A stretch of DNA of 64,000 nt, taken from Bombus terrestris. Lineage: Eukaryota > Arthropoda > Insecta > Hymenoptera > Apidae. The stretch lies in NCBI RefSeq assembly GCF_910591885.1, contig NC_063271.1:14873001-14937000 (forward strand), read 5' to 3'. Within the stretch, counting starts at the first letter, position 1. Every line of letters begins with the position of its first letter. The notes beneath the pieces were generated by a model, which had not been told where the DNA came from, searched no databases, and saw only the letters and a list, made by a program, of their open reading frames with translations. Positions 1-12,500 of the stretch are shown here, in pieces. Both the position numbers and the translations under genes were made by a program.

Positions 1-1274
1 TTATCAGCTGTTTAAAAAGAAACAATCTAATATTATTATAACGTACACAATTGTAAATATTAAAGTATATATTATAATATTTGCATCCTTTGATCGTATA
101 TTGAGAAAATACTGTTGTTGTTTGAGATGAATAGAATAATCATTTAATACAAGGGGAACTTCTACTTGATTTCAAATATAATAATCGAATTTCTCATATT
201 CTGTTTATTATTAACGTTATATAAACATTTTTATATAAAACTTTGTTTATTAATTAGTTTTTGAATACGTTGAATTGATTACGTATGGAACATGTAACTA
301 ATTGCATATATTGATTTCGAATGGAATTATACGTTTTATTAAATATATGTACAGTATAGTTTATTTGTTTATGAATTTAAAATTGAAAATTTATTGATTT
401 ATTCATATGTATGCAGATATATTACTAAAAAACTTAATTGATTTTTTTTTACGTTTCATGTACTTCTCAACATACCGATATAAATATTTGTGAAAACTAT
501 AGTGGGCATACTTAAATTATGTTTACTATTATCTATCTATATATACAATTATATATACAATGAATAATAACTCCACGATCTCTTTATATTTTTGAAATAC
601 GAACTTAAACATTCTTTCGTTGCATAGCGTTATGCACCATGTATTATGTAGCTGAGTGAATGTTGTATAGATATTACTTGATATCTAACACCAATATAAA
701 TAGAGAATAATCAATTAAGTATATTTAGTGAAATGATAATAAGCAATATTAATATTTATAGCATGTAATTTCTTTACTATATCTAACGTATATTCGTTAA
801 CCCTTAATACACTTATAGCATGTTTCATGTAGTATTCTTTATATAAGCACTTCTTTTGCACTGTTTAATATCTTCTATATAGTTAATTCAAGAAACAGTT
901 CTATGCTACTACTATTTACTCTATTGAATTGGCAGCTGTTTACTTTTGAAATAATAGCAAATTTGCATCTTCAATTCATATTCTTCTTACGTAGTATATT
1001 TCTTTTCTGTTAGGATAGTGTTCTTTTCTGTTTTCTTAAATATTCTTTTCCGTTAATATGAATATTCATATTCTGATTATTAAAATAATTGATGATTATC
1101 CAAAAATGTTTTACGCAACATGAAATATATTACTTATTTATATTGAGTTATTATATATCAATTTGAATTATACATATATATAATATACATATGTATTATA
1201 CTATACAATATATATATAGTTACAAAAAGTTATTTATAACATCCATTTACACCAATTATAACACCTAATGTCTC
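1..1274. other. AT-rich sequence, probably tomosyn intron or upstream
   Basis: No exon, RNA gene or clear repeat was seen. If upstream tomosyn exons lie left of the window this is intronic, but that cannot be shown here. Confidence 0.4.
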
Positions 1275-1485
1275 TCTATATATTAAACAGTGTTTGTAAT
1301 AACAATTTTTTGATAACTTCAATCCCGCGCTAGTATTAGTATTCCATCGTTTCCATTTAGATGGAAATGTATGTTATATATTCTATATATAAGGTGTTCC
1401 GTTTAAACAGAAACAGTGGAATACCTCACGAGGGATTAAAGTTATCAAAAAATTGTTCTTACTTCAAACATGCTTAGTATATAAA
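1275..1485. mobile_element. Foldback MITE with long imperfect terminal inverted repeats
   Basis: The left arm (about 1278-1350) and the reverse complement of the right arm (about 1405-1483) share a long match. Both contain AACAATTTTTTGATAACTT, followed by aATCCC and GTATTCCA. The outer edges (TATATTAAAC..GTTTG against TATACTAAGC..GTTTG) still align with small gaps. The short middle has no open frame. The structure is that of a non-autonomous foldback element. The superfamily is unknown and no secure target duplication was found. Confidence 0.65.
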
Positions 1486-1682
1486 TTCAAGTTAATTTTT
1501 TTAAATGGGACCCTGTATCTTTTTAATTAGAATATCATAGCGTTTGTTAAGGCAAATACAACGACTTGCCACGTGATATTATACCATGTAGTAAATTGCC
1601 GTAGACTAGGTCCGAAGATTAATGTAAATCGGTAACTGAATCGTCAACGCTATCAAATGACGTCACGCATTCCTTCTCTGAT

Positions 1683-1707
1683 ATTAGTATACTATCAGTA
1701 TACTAAT
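1683..1707. repeat. Perfect 11-bp inverted repeat with 3-nt spacer
   Basis: ATTAGTATACT and AGTATACTAAT flank atc. In such AT-rich DNA this may be chance or the scar of a small element. Confidence 0.5.
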
Positions 1708-1914
1708 GAATGGTGTATATATACTTATACATATATATGTATTTTTTAAACATTAGATGTATGCAGTGGTGGATTTAAACCTTCGAGAGCTTGAAGTTAA
1801 AAATAATCATTTTGGAGCCCCTAAACTAAGCCGAATATTAAATAGTTTAGCCTGGCTAAATCGATATTCGTTAAACCAACAGAAAATTAATATTTCGGTT
1901 TAGGGATTGTTTAA

Positions 1915-2710
1915 CTAATCTGTAAGAATATGATACTCATTTAGACAGTGAACTTCATGCGTAGTAATTAAAATACGTACAATGCGATGGCAGTCCAAAA
2001 CTGCGTTTAAAATTCCCATGGCAAGCGAGTCTTGTTGGAGGATTCGATTATTTTTTACGCATTCTATAGAACGTAAAAATTCTCCAAAACACTTTGGAAT
2101 GGGCCCATTGAATGTTTCGAATATTCGAACGATTATACGTGTTGATCCAATAGACATCGTTTCAGCCAAGCTAAAATTTATTTCCCAGTCTTTGCATATT
2201 AACAAATGTATTTTGTGTAATTCTGATAATCGTTTATTAGTCTTTTTGACAAGCACTTTAGGGGCCTGGCGCTTATATTTTGTTATTGACGCTAAGATAA
2301 ATTCGTCCCTGGATGTAGGTACAGGGTATTCGAAAATGATTTGTCACGAGCATTACGTAGCGTTATTTTACACCTTTGGATCAATGAAAGTATGCCAAAA
2401 ATAGCCGCAAGATTGACCTTGATCTTGAAGTTCAAGGACAAATTTTTTGGCTGCATCGTCGTCACGAGAACCAAACTTATCAAAGGAATTATGGATCGTA
2501 ACTGAACCATTCTCTTGAAAAATGATGTCAAAGCTTAATCGGTCTTTCATTGGCATTATTTTCAACATATTTGTCATTTCCCCTGTATCCAACTGCAGAA
2601 TGTAAGCACATTACAAATAAAATGGGTCTGAAAACTAATGATACTTTAACATCTTTTCCAATATCAATATTTTGAATTGAGATCTGTGGTTCCTTTGAGA
2701 CTTTTGACAC
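1915..2710 (-). pseudogene. Unrecognised frame-disrupted coding remnant
   Basis: On the minus strand, overlapping open stretches (2710-2528, 2592-2368 and 2256-1915) lie in sequence less AT-rich than the flanks and together look like a broken coding sequence. One carries FDKFGSRDDDAAKKFVLELQ and another TRIIVRIFETFNGPIPKCFG. At least two frame changes and one stop separate them. I recognise no family. A hAT-like CAGTGGTGGA end near 1762 may mean a transposon origin, but no matching right end was found. Chance open frames remain possible. Confidence 0.3.
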
Positions 2711-3520
2711 TGATGGTGACTAGAATATCCGATTTTGGATGCAATCAAAAAGATTTTTTTGGAGATCTTCACCAATCCAGAGGTATAGAATAACGCTATG
2801 ATTCTTGTGACAAATCATTTTCGAGTATTTTGTATATATGTTTATAGTTACTCATTGAGTGTATTCTGTTACTCACTTAAAAGAATGAAAGATTTCTCGA
2901 GATGTACATGTATATACAATATTCATAAATATATGTGTACCCTTCATTTTTTTCTTTTTTTTTTTTTTGTATAAAACTCTCTGTAGTATATAAATTATTA
3001 TTAAAAAAAAACAATACAATCAATATACATAAATTGGTGTAGAAAAATGTTCATAGCCTATTATACTTTTATTTGAGGAAATTATGATGATTCAAAAATA
3101 TTTACACTAAACAAAGTTTAATTTTGTCCGATGAAATCTTTTTCTATCTTTTACCGTTTTCGAGTTACAGCTTGTTTCAATTGCGTGAGATGTCGTGTAT
3201 ATACTGTTTATTTCGTTAAACGAATATTTTTTATTTTTTCACGAAGGGGTGTCATTTTTTAATTAAAATTATACTTCATCTTGTACACTATGTTAATATA
3301 AGATGTAAAATAATACATATACATATGTATACATATCGTATGGTCCATTTTGATGTTCTTTTAAAGATATTAATATTTGATAGTATCAAATTTTGGTCCT
3401 GATATACAAAATATTTCTAAATGTACCATTTAGAATATAGAAGAATCCCTGGTAGAATTTAAAATAAATATTTGTAGGTAACAGCCTAATTTAAGACTTA
3501 AAAATTGAGGCAAAAATATT
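2711..3520. other. AT-rich gene-free sequence
   Basis: A pyrimidine/T run near 2948-2967 and simple AT repeats. Nothing else was seen. Confidence 0.4.
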
Positions 3521-3524
3521 CACC

Positions 3525-3625
3525 GACAGTTCGAATAGCTTAATTGGGAAAACACTCGCCCGGCAAACGCGATCCGGAATCGAATTCGAGATGGAGTCCA
3601 GTAAATTGGATCGGTCGAATATTTT
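3525..3625 (+). repeat. tRNA-derived SINE head or tRNA pseudogene
   Basis: TAGCTTAATTGGG resembles a pol III A box (TRGCNNAGYNGG). About 35 nt later GGAATCGAATTC resembles a degraded B box (GGTTCGANTCC). Between them CTCGCCCGGCAAACGCG looks like an anticodon arm with GGC in the loop, but the stem is broken and U33 is missing. A T7 run near 3623 could terminate pol III. Flanking AATATTCaCCGA and CGGTCGAATATT are inverted. It is too degraded for a working tRNA. Confidence 0.5.
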
Positions 3626-5435
3626 TTTCTCCCTACAAATTCAAATAAAATATGTACTCGCTCTTTACTTCTTATTACATAAAGTAAAAACTGTGCAAGT
3701 TCTTATCCCTACGGTCTTATACATACTAGACTACAAAACTGTAGAATTTAAACTATGAAATTTACATAATTATTTATCTTGTTGAAAACATCCAGTTTTT
3801 TTTGTTCAACTTATCGTTTCAGTAACATTTTTAGGTTTAATAAGGTTTTGCCACTTTAATCGTTATTTATATAATTTTATATATATATTTATATAGTTTT
3901 ATTTAATCGTTATATGTATTTCTAGTGTAACTGTAAATCCTATTATTAATATTTGTTGTCTATGTAATTATCACGAATGAAATACTTTTAATATTTCCTT
4001 TGAATATCAGGAAGAAATATATTCGAAAGCTATGGTCGATAAAAACTAGACAATCTATTCCACATATCATAAAATAAATAGTAGTTGATTGATGGCCAAG
4101 CTAATTTTGCATTGATATTTTGTAACAAATGAAATCAGCTTTGAAATGCGAAAGACGAAGAATACATAGTTTGACCATAACTCAGAGATAAGACTGGGGC
4201 ACACTCATTGTTTGTTTAATGTTTTTGTACTGTAAAGTACTTTGAATACACAGGACATCCCACTTAACTCTGTCACCCTCAATTATTTTCTTATTTGAAA
4301 ATTGATAAAAAATAATCTTTCGAGAGAAAGTTACTTTATCTCAGGAGGGAAATTAAATTACGAGAATGAAGGTCGCCTGAGACTCACAGCTTCTGAAATT
4401 TCGCTAGTAATACATTTTCTTGAATGAAATGGCCTATTGTTTTGTTTAGTCATTAAATCACTTCTGAACTAACGATACCAATTGAGGGTTAAATTATCTA
4501 ATGATATTCAATATATAATGGTTTAAAATTTAAAATACATTATTGCCCAAGTTTCAACACTCCTGTTCAATCAATATTTATTTAATGGTCAAAATTAGAG
4601 ATATTTCGAAAACTTGATCGTGGCATGTTTCCAATGTACAAGTTAATATCTGCATTGCATATGTATTATTTATAGTCTGGATTCATGTTCTTACTAATCA
4701 GAATATGAGTATTATCACAAAATTCACTCTATTTAATACTATAGTTTACACTAAATTAAAAAAGATTGTTAGACAGCAGCAAGTTTTGTAAACAACGACT
4801 TCTGTTATTATTTTTTTACCTATCATTCGTCTTACATCATCCTCTTTACATATCAGAAAAAACAGCGATCGTGTATTCAAGTGGAATACATTTGTTGGAA
4901 ATATCTTGAAGATAAAAAGATCCAATGTTTTAAGGGTTAATGCTAATTATGCGAACTAAAAATCTCTTTTTACTCGTGTATGGCTTAACGCTCACTTTTC
5001 TCCTGTCTCTGTAATCTCTAACAGTTTTCAGACTACAAAACATGGCATTGTAGACCCCATGTTGTCCATATGGGGTCATCAACTCTTTGTTAATGGCGAT
5101 ACCGATCAGTAAGTGATCTATAAAATACACCTTTCACAATATGTATTTTATACAATATACAATGCCTTGCGTGCTATACATATATATTTTATTTCTTTCC
5201 GATAAATCATCTCAATCCCTATACTTCTTTACCTCATGGTACTTCTTTGAACGTCGTTCGGACGGCTGTTTCGATTTTTATTAGTATTTTCGTTATATGA
5301 TAAAGCTTATTAAATATATACGTAAGCACACATTTTTTCAATTTCGATATTATCATCCCAGTACATCTACATATTTCGTACAAACTTTATGAATCCAACA
5401 GATATCACACTAATTATTGTATATCTTTTTTACAG
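3626..5435. other. tomosyn: Probable tomosyn intron sequence
   Basis: AT-rich, ending in the polypyrimidine tract and acceptor of the 5436 exon. No convincing upstream tomosyn exon was identified. Confidence 0.4.
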
Positions 5436-5531
5436 AATTGCAAAGACACTTTGCTTCAGCAATAGGGGCCATGGCTTATATCTCTCGTCGCCCACTGAGA
5501 TCCAAAAGTTTTCTGTATCCAGTCAATTTTG
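5436..5531 (+). CDS. tomosyn: tomosyn exon (third from last of those seen)
   Basis: The acceptor follows a pyrimidine-rich tract and tacag. The frame reads IAKTLCFSNRGHGLYLSS then PTEIQKFSVSSQF, matching the end of the tomosyn propeller region. The donor gtatga follows at 5532. The exon enters in the third base of a codon and leaves after two bases. The other two frames carry stops or make no family sense. Confidence 0.9.
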
Positions 5532-8490
5532 GTATGATTCGATTTTATCATAATATCTCAACGAATTTAATAGGGAAGTTAAAAAATCGAATTTTATTAT
5601 TCCTGTTGAATATTTATATTCCTCATTATTTCCTTCCTTCGTATTTAATTAATGTTATGGTATGAGGTTGTTAAATCTAAAATCGGTGTTTTCAAGTTCG
5701 TCTGTTAACTCGTATCTTGTCAAGAAATAATATTCTTCGCTTATAAATATATTAATTTGACTTCAGAATTTTACTACTTTCCATGCAATCAATGTTGATG
5801 ATACATATACAGTAAAAACATTTCGATCGTGTTTTTATTTTGATTTGTCATTTAAAAGAATTTCTGTTTTTCTTTTGTGTATTAGAAAATTAATTTATTA
5901 AAAGATTATATAATTAGATTTAGAAAAAGATTTGCAGATATCGATTTCTAGTTTTGTTTTCATTTCAAAGTTATTTATAGAAAAAATAACATATCTCAAT
6001 ATAAATTTAGATTATCTAGCAATTCCAAAAGCGCATTCTCTTTTTTTATTGGTGTATTTATCGTTTATTTATGGTTTGTTTATTAGTGTATTGAAAATTG
6101 TTTATTAAGAAATGTTGCTTTCTTAAATCATTTACATCAAAATAATGAAATACAATAAATATAAATTTTTAAATATTTTTATATAAGAATATCGACAAAA
6201 TCAGTTGAAATAGTCACTTAAAGTAATTATCACGTAGGTTTCTATTTTCTTTTCATGCTTTAGAACTACTGTACGTACATATTTATTATATATCTATATC
6301 CGCTCCGTGAGACGTATTTTTAAACTGCCTTTCTAAATTATATAATAATAAAAATTATTCATTTCAGCTTTTTTAAATCTTTAAATGTATCTTTTTGTAG
6401 ACGTTAAAACGATGATATAGAAGAGCAAATAAGAATCGCTTTAATTCCACAATACATGTGTATTTTACAGTTATTTATAAACAATTTCATTTATCTAATC
6501 GTTTCTTTTATATGATACAATACAAATATAACGATATTTGAAATAATCTTTATTTACCTTTTTCGCCTTTATGTCCAGAACTCAAATATAAGAATAAAAT
6601 TTTGTATGTAGGTATTTTTACTATATGACATACGCGTAGGAATAATTTTAAAAACATTTGAATTCTTGAATTGAATTTGAATCTTTTAACCATTTTAAAT
6701 GTATTGTTTCCAGTGGTGAATTAACTGAAATGATGGGAGACTTGTTTACCGGCCACGATATGCCTGAGCCACCTAAAGAAAGTTTCTTCAAAGGCCTCTT
6801 CGGCGGAGGATCACGAAGCCTTGATAGAGAAGAGCTATGTAAGTTTAATTTTGTTATTTGTTATTTATTTATTTATTTGTTAATAGAATGGGTATGAATC
6901 CAATATGTACAGGCAATTATGTATAAGATAAGAAATAAACAAAACTAGAAAATACAGGAAGAAGAGCAAAAGTAAAAGAACAGTAACATAATGAGCTACA
7001 TAATAAGCGGTATAAAACTAAATACACGTAATGCAATTACAAAAATTCTGCAACTAAAAACACAATCTAAACAGTGTGAAAACAGCTCCATGTATAAAGA
7101 TTTCTTGAAACGATGAACAGAGCTACAGGAACAATCAATCTTATCCGTAAATGTATTGACTAATTTTAGTGTTCGATTAATTGAATCAGTTGAACCATAT
7201 TTAGATTTTACGATAATGTAATGAAATATGTGATTCCATTGTAGAAGTTTTTGAACAAACGTACAAATAAATGAGTTGTAATAATTAAGAAAATGAGATT
7301 TGACTATTTACAATTTTAAATAAAAACGAAAGATCATTAACAATTCTACATTCAGCCAAAGAGGTCATATTAAGCGTATTTAGCTATGGTTCATAATTGC
7401 GATCATTACATAACATAGCTTTGTTCATAGGAAAAGCTATATAGATAAGGAATTTATGTCCAACTGTCTGAATGGTCAGATTTTATGTTAAGAATCGAGA
7501 AAACGAAACAGTTAAAGCATACTCTAATTGAGGTCTAACTACCGGAAAATATAATACGTTCATAATGAAAATGTCTTTAAAATTGGTAGGAGAACGAGCG
7601 ATAGAATTTAACGATTTAAGAGCAGTGCACACAATTTTATGCAATGCTTTCAGCTTAATGTAGGTATAATGCAGATACCAAGGCCATTAATTGCACTAGC
7701 TACTAATTCATGACCATTAAGCGCATATTCAAAGATTATAGAACGACTGTTACGGAATTACCTCATTACATAGCATTTAGCGAGATTGAGATTCATTTTG
7801 TTTATTATACGTCAATCACAATATCTGATTAGATCAGATTTGGTGTTACATTCTATCTATTATGATATTACTATCTTTCCAATCATTTAAGATATTACTG
7901 TATATACAAGCGAGTAAACGAATATCAGCGAACGAACAAATTGCTTTGGAATGAAAAACTATAAAAGTATGGTTTAGGCGAAGAATTTTTGAATTTTATT
8001 GCTGGTAATTTTTATAAATCAGAAATAACGAAAATAGTTACTTCTTAGGGAAGTGTATGTAATAGCAATAACCATATTTTGATTAAATATAATTTTAATA
8101 AGATTAAATGTAATATATGATAGAAATATTATTTGAAAAAAGAATATTTCATATTTATGCGTTATATTAAGACGATAACGTATCAGAGAATCAATAAATT
8201 AAGTAGCCGAATTAATGTTATTTTCAGTTGGAGAATCAAGCGGTCGAGCTTCCCGTACGGTTGCAAAACATATACCAGGACCGAACGCAGCAACGGAAAA
8301 TATGCGAGAACGTGTGACAACAGCGACGGGAGAAGTAAACGTGGCTCATCAAATGGTTCTCGAGCGAGGTGAAAAGTTGTCGCAACTGGAGGAGCGAACA
8401 GGACGCATGATGTCCGAAGCTGAGGGTTTCTCGCAATCTGCTCACGGATTGATGCTCAAGTACAAAGACAAGAAATGGTATCAGCTATGA
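5436..8490 (+). CDS. tomosyn: Tomosyn (syntaxin-binding protein 5 family), C-terminal three exons; gene partial at the left
   Basis: Joined exons 5436-5531, 6714-6838 and 8228-8490 encode the last 160 residues of tomosyn, a cytosolic SNARE regulator. Its beta-propeller half lies beyond the window, or in upstream exons I could not find. Known role: the C-terminal R-SNARE motif pairs with syntaxin and SNAP-25, displaces synaptobrevin and so restrains vesicle priming. The sequence shows SPTEIQKFSV (exon 1), then a GELTEMMGDLF..PEPPK..FFKGLFGGG linker and SLDREELFGESSGRASR, all typical of the family. It then shows an R-SNARE heptad region with VLERGEKLSQLEERTGRM, the zero-layer Arg being codon 8365-8367, and the family ending LKYKDKKWYQL. 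All junctions are ag/gt and phases agree: TG|T gives Cys, T|TT gives Phe. Exon 1 starts with the third base of a codon from an unseen upstream exon. The stop is TGA 8488-8490. Confidence 0.95.
5532..6713 (+). other. tomosyn: tomosyn intron
   Basis: A gt..ag intron of 1182 bp between two confident exons. Very AT-rich, with no embedded feature seen. Confidence 0.85.
6714..6838 (+). CDS. tomosyn: tomosyn exon with FFKGLFGGG linker
   Basis: The acceptor is tttccag and the donor is gtaagt. The exon encodes 41 full codons of the linker between the propeller domain and the SNARE motif, including DLFTGHDMPEPPK and SRSLDREEL, which are strongly conserved in animal tomosyns. Confidence 0.95.
6851..7860 (-). 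mobile_element. Degenerate non-LTR retrotransposon (LINE) reverse-transcriptase relic in the last tomosyn intron
   Basis: Read on the minus strand, broken frames contain reverse-transcriptase C-terminal landmarks. These are INKMNLNLAKCYVM (7763-7805), FEYALNGHELV, VVRPQLEYA (about 7516-7545), then PMNKAML, NTLNMTSLAECRIVNDLSFLFKIVNSQI and KSKYGSTDSINRTLKL. This order matches the end of LINE reverse transcriptases and the region after them. Many stops and frame changes show it is dead. An ATTTA repeat at 6851-6882 is its (TAAA)n-type 3' tail, so the element lies antisense to tomosyn. The catalytic YXDD region is missing or unreadable, so the copy is 5'-truncated. The clade is uncertain. Confidence 0.72.
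8228..8490 (+). CDS. tomosyn: tomosyn terminal coding exon with the R-SNARE domain
   Basis: The acceptor is ttttcag. The frame begins FGESSGRASRTVAKHIPGP, runs through a continuous SNARE coiled-coil without proline, and ends KDKKWYQL then TGA. The zero-layer residue is Arg, as expected for an R-SNARE. The tomosyn C-terminus has no transmembrane anchor, and none is present here. Confidence 0.95.
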
Positions 8491-9500
8491 GAACGTCGTC
8501 CGAGTTCTATCCAAATATGGAATAGCGTACAATTATACTGTAATTTAGCGTTCACATTTCACCTATAAGTTCTGTCGTACCAAATAGGAGAACGTAACTA
8601 AAACTCGACAATTAAGTAATTGCGAACTTTACACGCACACACAGGAAACATGTTACATGATAAAGAGTGAGAGCTGTATTCGATTAAGTATGTATGTGTA
8701 GTTGACTGAAGCGTGTACAACGAGTACTTGAATGCGTGAGTGTGTGCGTGTCTGCTTCAAAGACGAGGCGAGAAAGAAAGCGAGAGAGGATGAGAGGAAG
8801 AGAGCGGAATAAGAGTAAAGGAAACATATATGAGATACTTTTACAAGCAGGTAATACACACGCACATCTTTCAGCAAAGAATATAAAAAAAACGTCGTAT
8901 ATACACGTATAAACACAAGTAAGATTAAATATATATATATATATGCGCGATTTCGAACATGTGTAATAACCTCTATATACATATACATATACACATAACG
9001 TATAACGCGGCAAATGAATGATATGCACGAAACATGTGAACCAAATAGTAAAACCCAGGAAAAGTGAGGTGGCCACTATTAAAATTAAACAAATTGTTAG
9101 TTCATATAGGTTATATAAGATATAAAAAAATAAGTATTTAGGCAAATATAGGAAACTGATTCAACTACATGCGAGTCAATACATATAATTATGTAATAAT
9201 TCGCCTTTTAACCGATCGGTTCCGTTAATCCATTCGGACGTCCTGTAACATTAAATCGTTCCCGTGAACCGGTACCTTGTCTTTGTTTGTTCCTCCTTCG
9301 CAAACAAAACAAAACTTTGCAAAACAAAACTCCTTTGCAAGAAATATATATGTGTATGTCACAAAAATATCTACCCACCGGAATACATATCTCATATTTA
9401 ATTTTTTAAATATAATTATTTAGTATATATATATATTTTTTTTATTTTATTTTCAAACAATAAGTCCATTACTATGAAATAAACTAATAAATATGTGCCG
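8491..9500 (+). other. tomosyn: tomosyn 3' UTR, at least to the first poly(A) signals
   Basis: AT-rich sequence with TA and CA/TG microsatellites after the stop codon. Two overlapping-range AATAAA signals at 9478-9483 and 9486-9491 could end a roughly 1-kb 3' UTR. Another AATAAA at 9754-9759 and several further downstream, up to about 11.8 kb, allow longer forms. The end is inferred. Confidence 0.55.
8653..9000. repeat. Simple-repeat-rich stretch in the tomosyn 3' UTR
   Basis: GT/CA-rich and AG-rich tracts, then a TA repeat (about 8930-8943) and a TATACA repeat near 8975-8995. Apparent open frames here are low-complexity artefacts. Confidence 0.6.
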
Positions 9501-12500
9501 AAAGTAGACTTCGAATTATTTTCTTTTTTTTACTAATATGTAATTTTATTCAAAGTATGTCAAATACGTAACACGGTCGGATGCTTTTGTGACTAACTAT
9601 ACCTACATATGTACCTATATACATGTGCATATTTAGAAGAAAATAACCAAGGCAGATGCACGAATAACTCATCAACGCTAAAGATCCAAATCAGAAAGTT
9701 TGAACAAGACCCTGTTGTTGAAGGTGCAGCGACGTTGTTCCGAATGTATTGACAATAAAGATAATTAATTAATTGAGATAATAGCGTACTGAATAAACGT
9801 TGAATGCAGTGTAATATATAATTTATCCACGATGTCAGATATTCGGGCTCGTACTATTCTCGTCTATAATAGACCTGTTGTGTCGTCACATCGTTGATAA
9901 GTTGTATATTAGTTGTTATTATAATTGTAGTTATCGCTAGATATGCTATGTACATAAAGGAACAAATGCAGTAGGAAAAGTATTATACGTTAAAACAAAG
10001 AGCTGTTTGTATAATAACGTGTTGTAAGTTACGCTATTTCAGCGTGAATGATGAATTCAATTGAATTTATGGTATATAACGACGAGAACGAAAGAGAGCT
10101 ACTGTAATTTTAAAAATTATACGTAGATTAGATTACTTAAAGACAATATATAATATACATATACGTACGTACGAGCTGTATGTATGTATGTATGTATGTA
10201 TGTATGTATAAGTTCATTTGAATTTATCGAGGCTCTGAATCGTCGTACTGCTTCCATAGCAATAATTGTATAGTTGATGTTAATGGTACTAATCACCTGC
10301 ATAAAACTATATTATAATGTGTCTTGCAGAGAATTAATTAGATTGCAATTTCTTCGAGTTAAGTCAACATTTTCTTGATATAATTTTCCTCGGACAATAT
10401 ACGCAAGCAGAGGTTTACTGGCAAACTTTTAAACCGCCATAATACCTTTTGTCACGAGATGTATCTGTTATCGAATGATTACTACTGTTGTGGTCCACGA
10501 AAAAACAGGGTGGACTTGTTCGAAAATATCGTTGTAACACCCATACAAAAAGTTTTTCGAATTTTGGGATTGTGATATACATATATACAAGTATAACGTA
10601 CACAAGAGAACCGAGAATTAATCTACTTTAATTCGTTTAACTTATTAACTGATATCTTTTTTCGCGGCAGCTCTTATTGTCTTAGTATCGGTAGTATTCG
10701 AAGTCAAGCAGCTCGATACACCACAGATCTTCTAAAAATATAAAAAGAAAAAAAGTAATCGCTATCGTGTGGTGATATATTAATATAAACAAAGTTAACA
10801 AGTGTGTCGATATCCTATAAGAGAGAAAGAAGAGAAACCAATAGTGTATTATGCGGATAAAAAAATATCCTTCTCGGATCTTTTGTGAAAGTGACGAAAA
10901 GTTGTTTACTGCTCTAACAATAGAATAGTAGTTAAATGTATAATAGTTGCAAACAAGAAACAGAAGATACATTATTACTTAAGTGTTTGATAATATAACA
11001 TATTCTAACACTTGTTGTATAAAGACTATTGTTTAGGTGATTCTGAATTATTTATCATATCAAACAGGTTGAGATGTGTTTGAAAATAATTTATTGTAAT
11101 AAGGGGAGTATTTAAAATTAGAACAAAGAAAAATATAACAGACGAGTAAAGATAATTATTAATTGGAAGTTCTATTTAACCTTTATCTATAATATTTCGT
11201 TCCGCTTCTCAAACAATAGATGAACCAGAAAATACAATTTACTATACATATACTTCATCGGTCAAATTATTTTCATACACAAACACAATTGCAAGGCTAG
11301 TTAACTTTTTTTATTGCTCGATTAAGTTAAAGATCCTCCTCGCGATACAAAATGATTGTTCCCCTTTTCGATGAAAGGAACATTGTTTCGCAGATATCTG
11401 TACTTAATTTTAGAAATCGATCCAACGTTTCAGCTATTTGAGGAACTTGATTTTCAGAAGAAAGTAAGCCCGATCATCTTGTAACGTACATTACATATAC
11501 ATATATAGATATTTATTCGTTCTGTTTGAATATGTTCGAACGACCGGTAGCTACCTCTCCTACTCGCTACACTCTTTGTATCGAATGTTCATCGGCTATT
11601 CTGTCTAACCTATTTCAACGCTGTGGCCTGAATCTGTAAATCTAATATTGTACATGAAATTTTGTCCTTAGATGCAGCGAAATATCTAATACTCTCGATT
11701 TATACTATTACTAATCTAGTACAATTCTTATTTTTCAAGAAATATAATACCATGTTATTGTAAAAGTACTGCCTCGAGGACAGACTGTATCTTGGCTCCG
11801 ATTAATAAATGAGTTTGAACCAAATTGAGGATTCGTATCTTTTAATAAATACAATAATTCTTTATAAAAACCTTATCGTTTATTAGCTTCATGCACACAC
11901 ACATGCCTTTACCTTTATTCTTTTGATAAGAAATTGTATTTTTATCTTTTACCATGCTTGATAGCCAAATTTTATAGATTACAAGTAAAATTGTACTCCA
12001 CCCTAAATCATACGAAGATACTCGAGTTTTAAATCAAAATGTTCAATTACGCTACCGGACTAGTTACATGTTTAAACAAATAACGCGAGAAAATAACAAG
12101 TTAGATATATGTATATACAAATAGATCATACTTCTTCATAACAGTTCTTGCATTTATTTTGCTTTGGTTTTATTTGCTTGGAAAATATATTTTATCTGAA
12201 AGTAACAGAGAAAACCCGGAAACATTAATCTCGTAAGTTACAATTAAACCTCTCAGGAGTTAAAGTAAGCATTCTTGTAAAGTTTTCTGCGAGATATCAA
12301 ACACATTGTGCTTCTACAGTGTGGTCAAATTTTACTGTTTTTCTTTTAATTATTGATTATCCGTAATGTTAATCAAAATTGACGATGATCGAAAGCGACT
12401 AAAAGAAATTTCTTCATCGGTTATTGGTATTCAAAAAGATCCTGATCTTTTGTAGTGGTTATTAGTAATCAGAACGCTAAAATATTAAGATTCTTGAATT

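Noticed and set aside
5025..5108. A possible extra tomosyn exon: acceptor ctaacag, donor gtaagt, open and phase-compatible with the 5436 exon.
   Set aside because: The encoded peptide (FQTTKHGIVDPMLSIWGHQL...) shows no resemblance to the tomosyn region expected before IAKTLCFS, and the frame is short enough to be open by chance.
8653..9145. Two long overlapping minus-strand open frames.
   Set aside because: They are the reverse of CA/TA/AG microsatellites in the tomosyn 3' UTR and rich in Tyr, Ile and Leu repeats.
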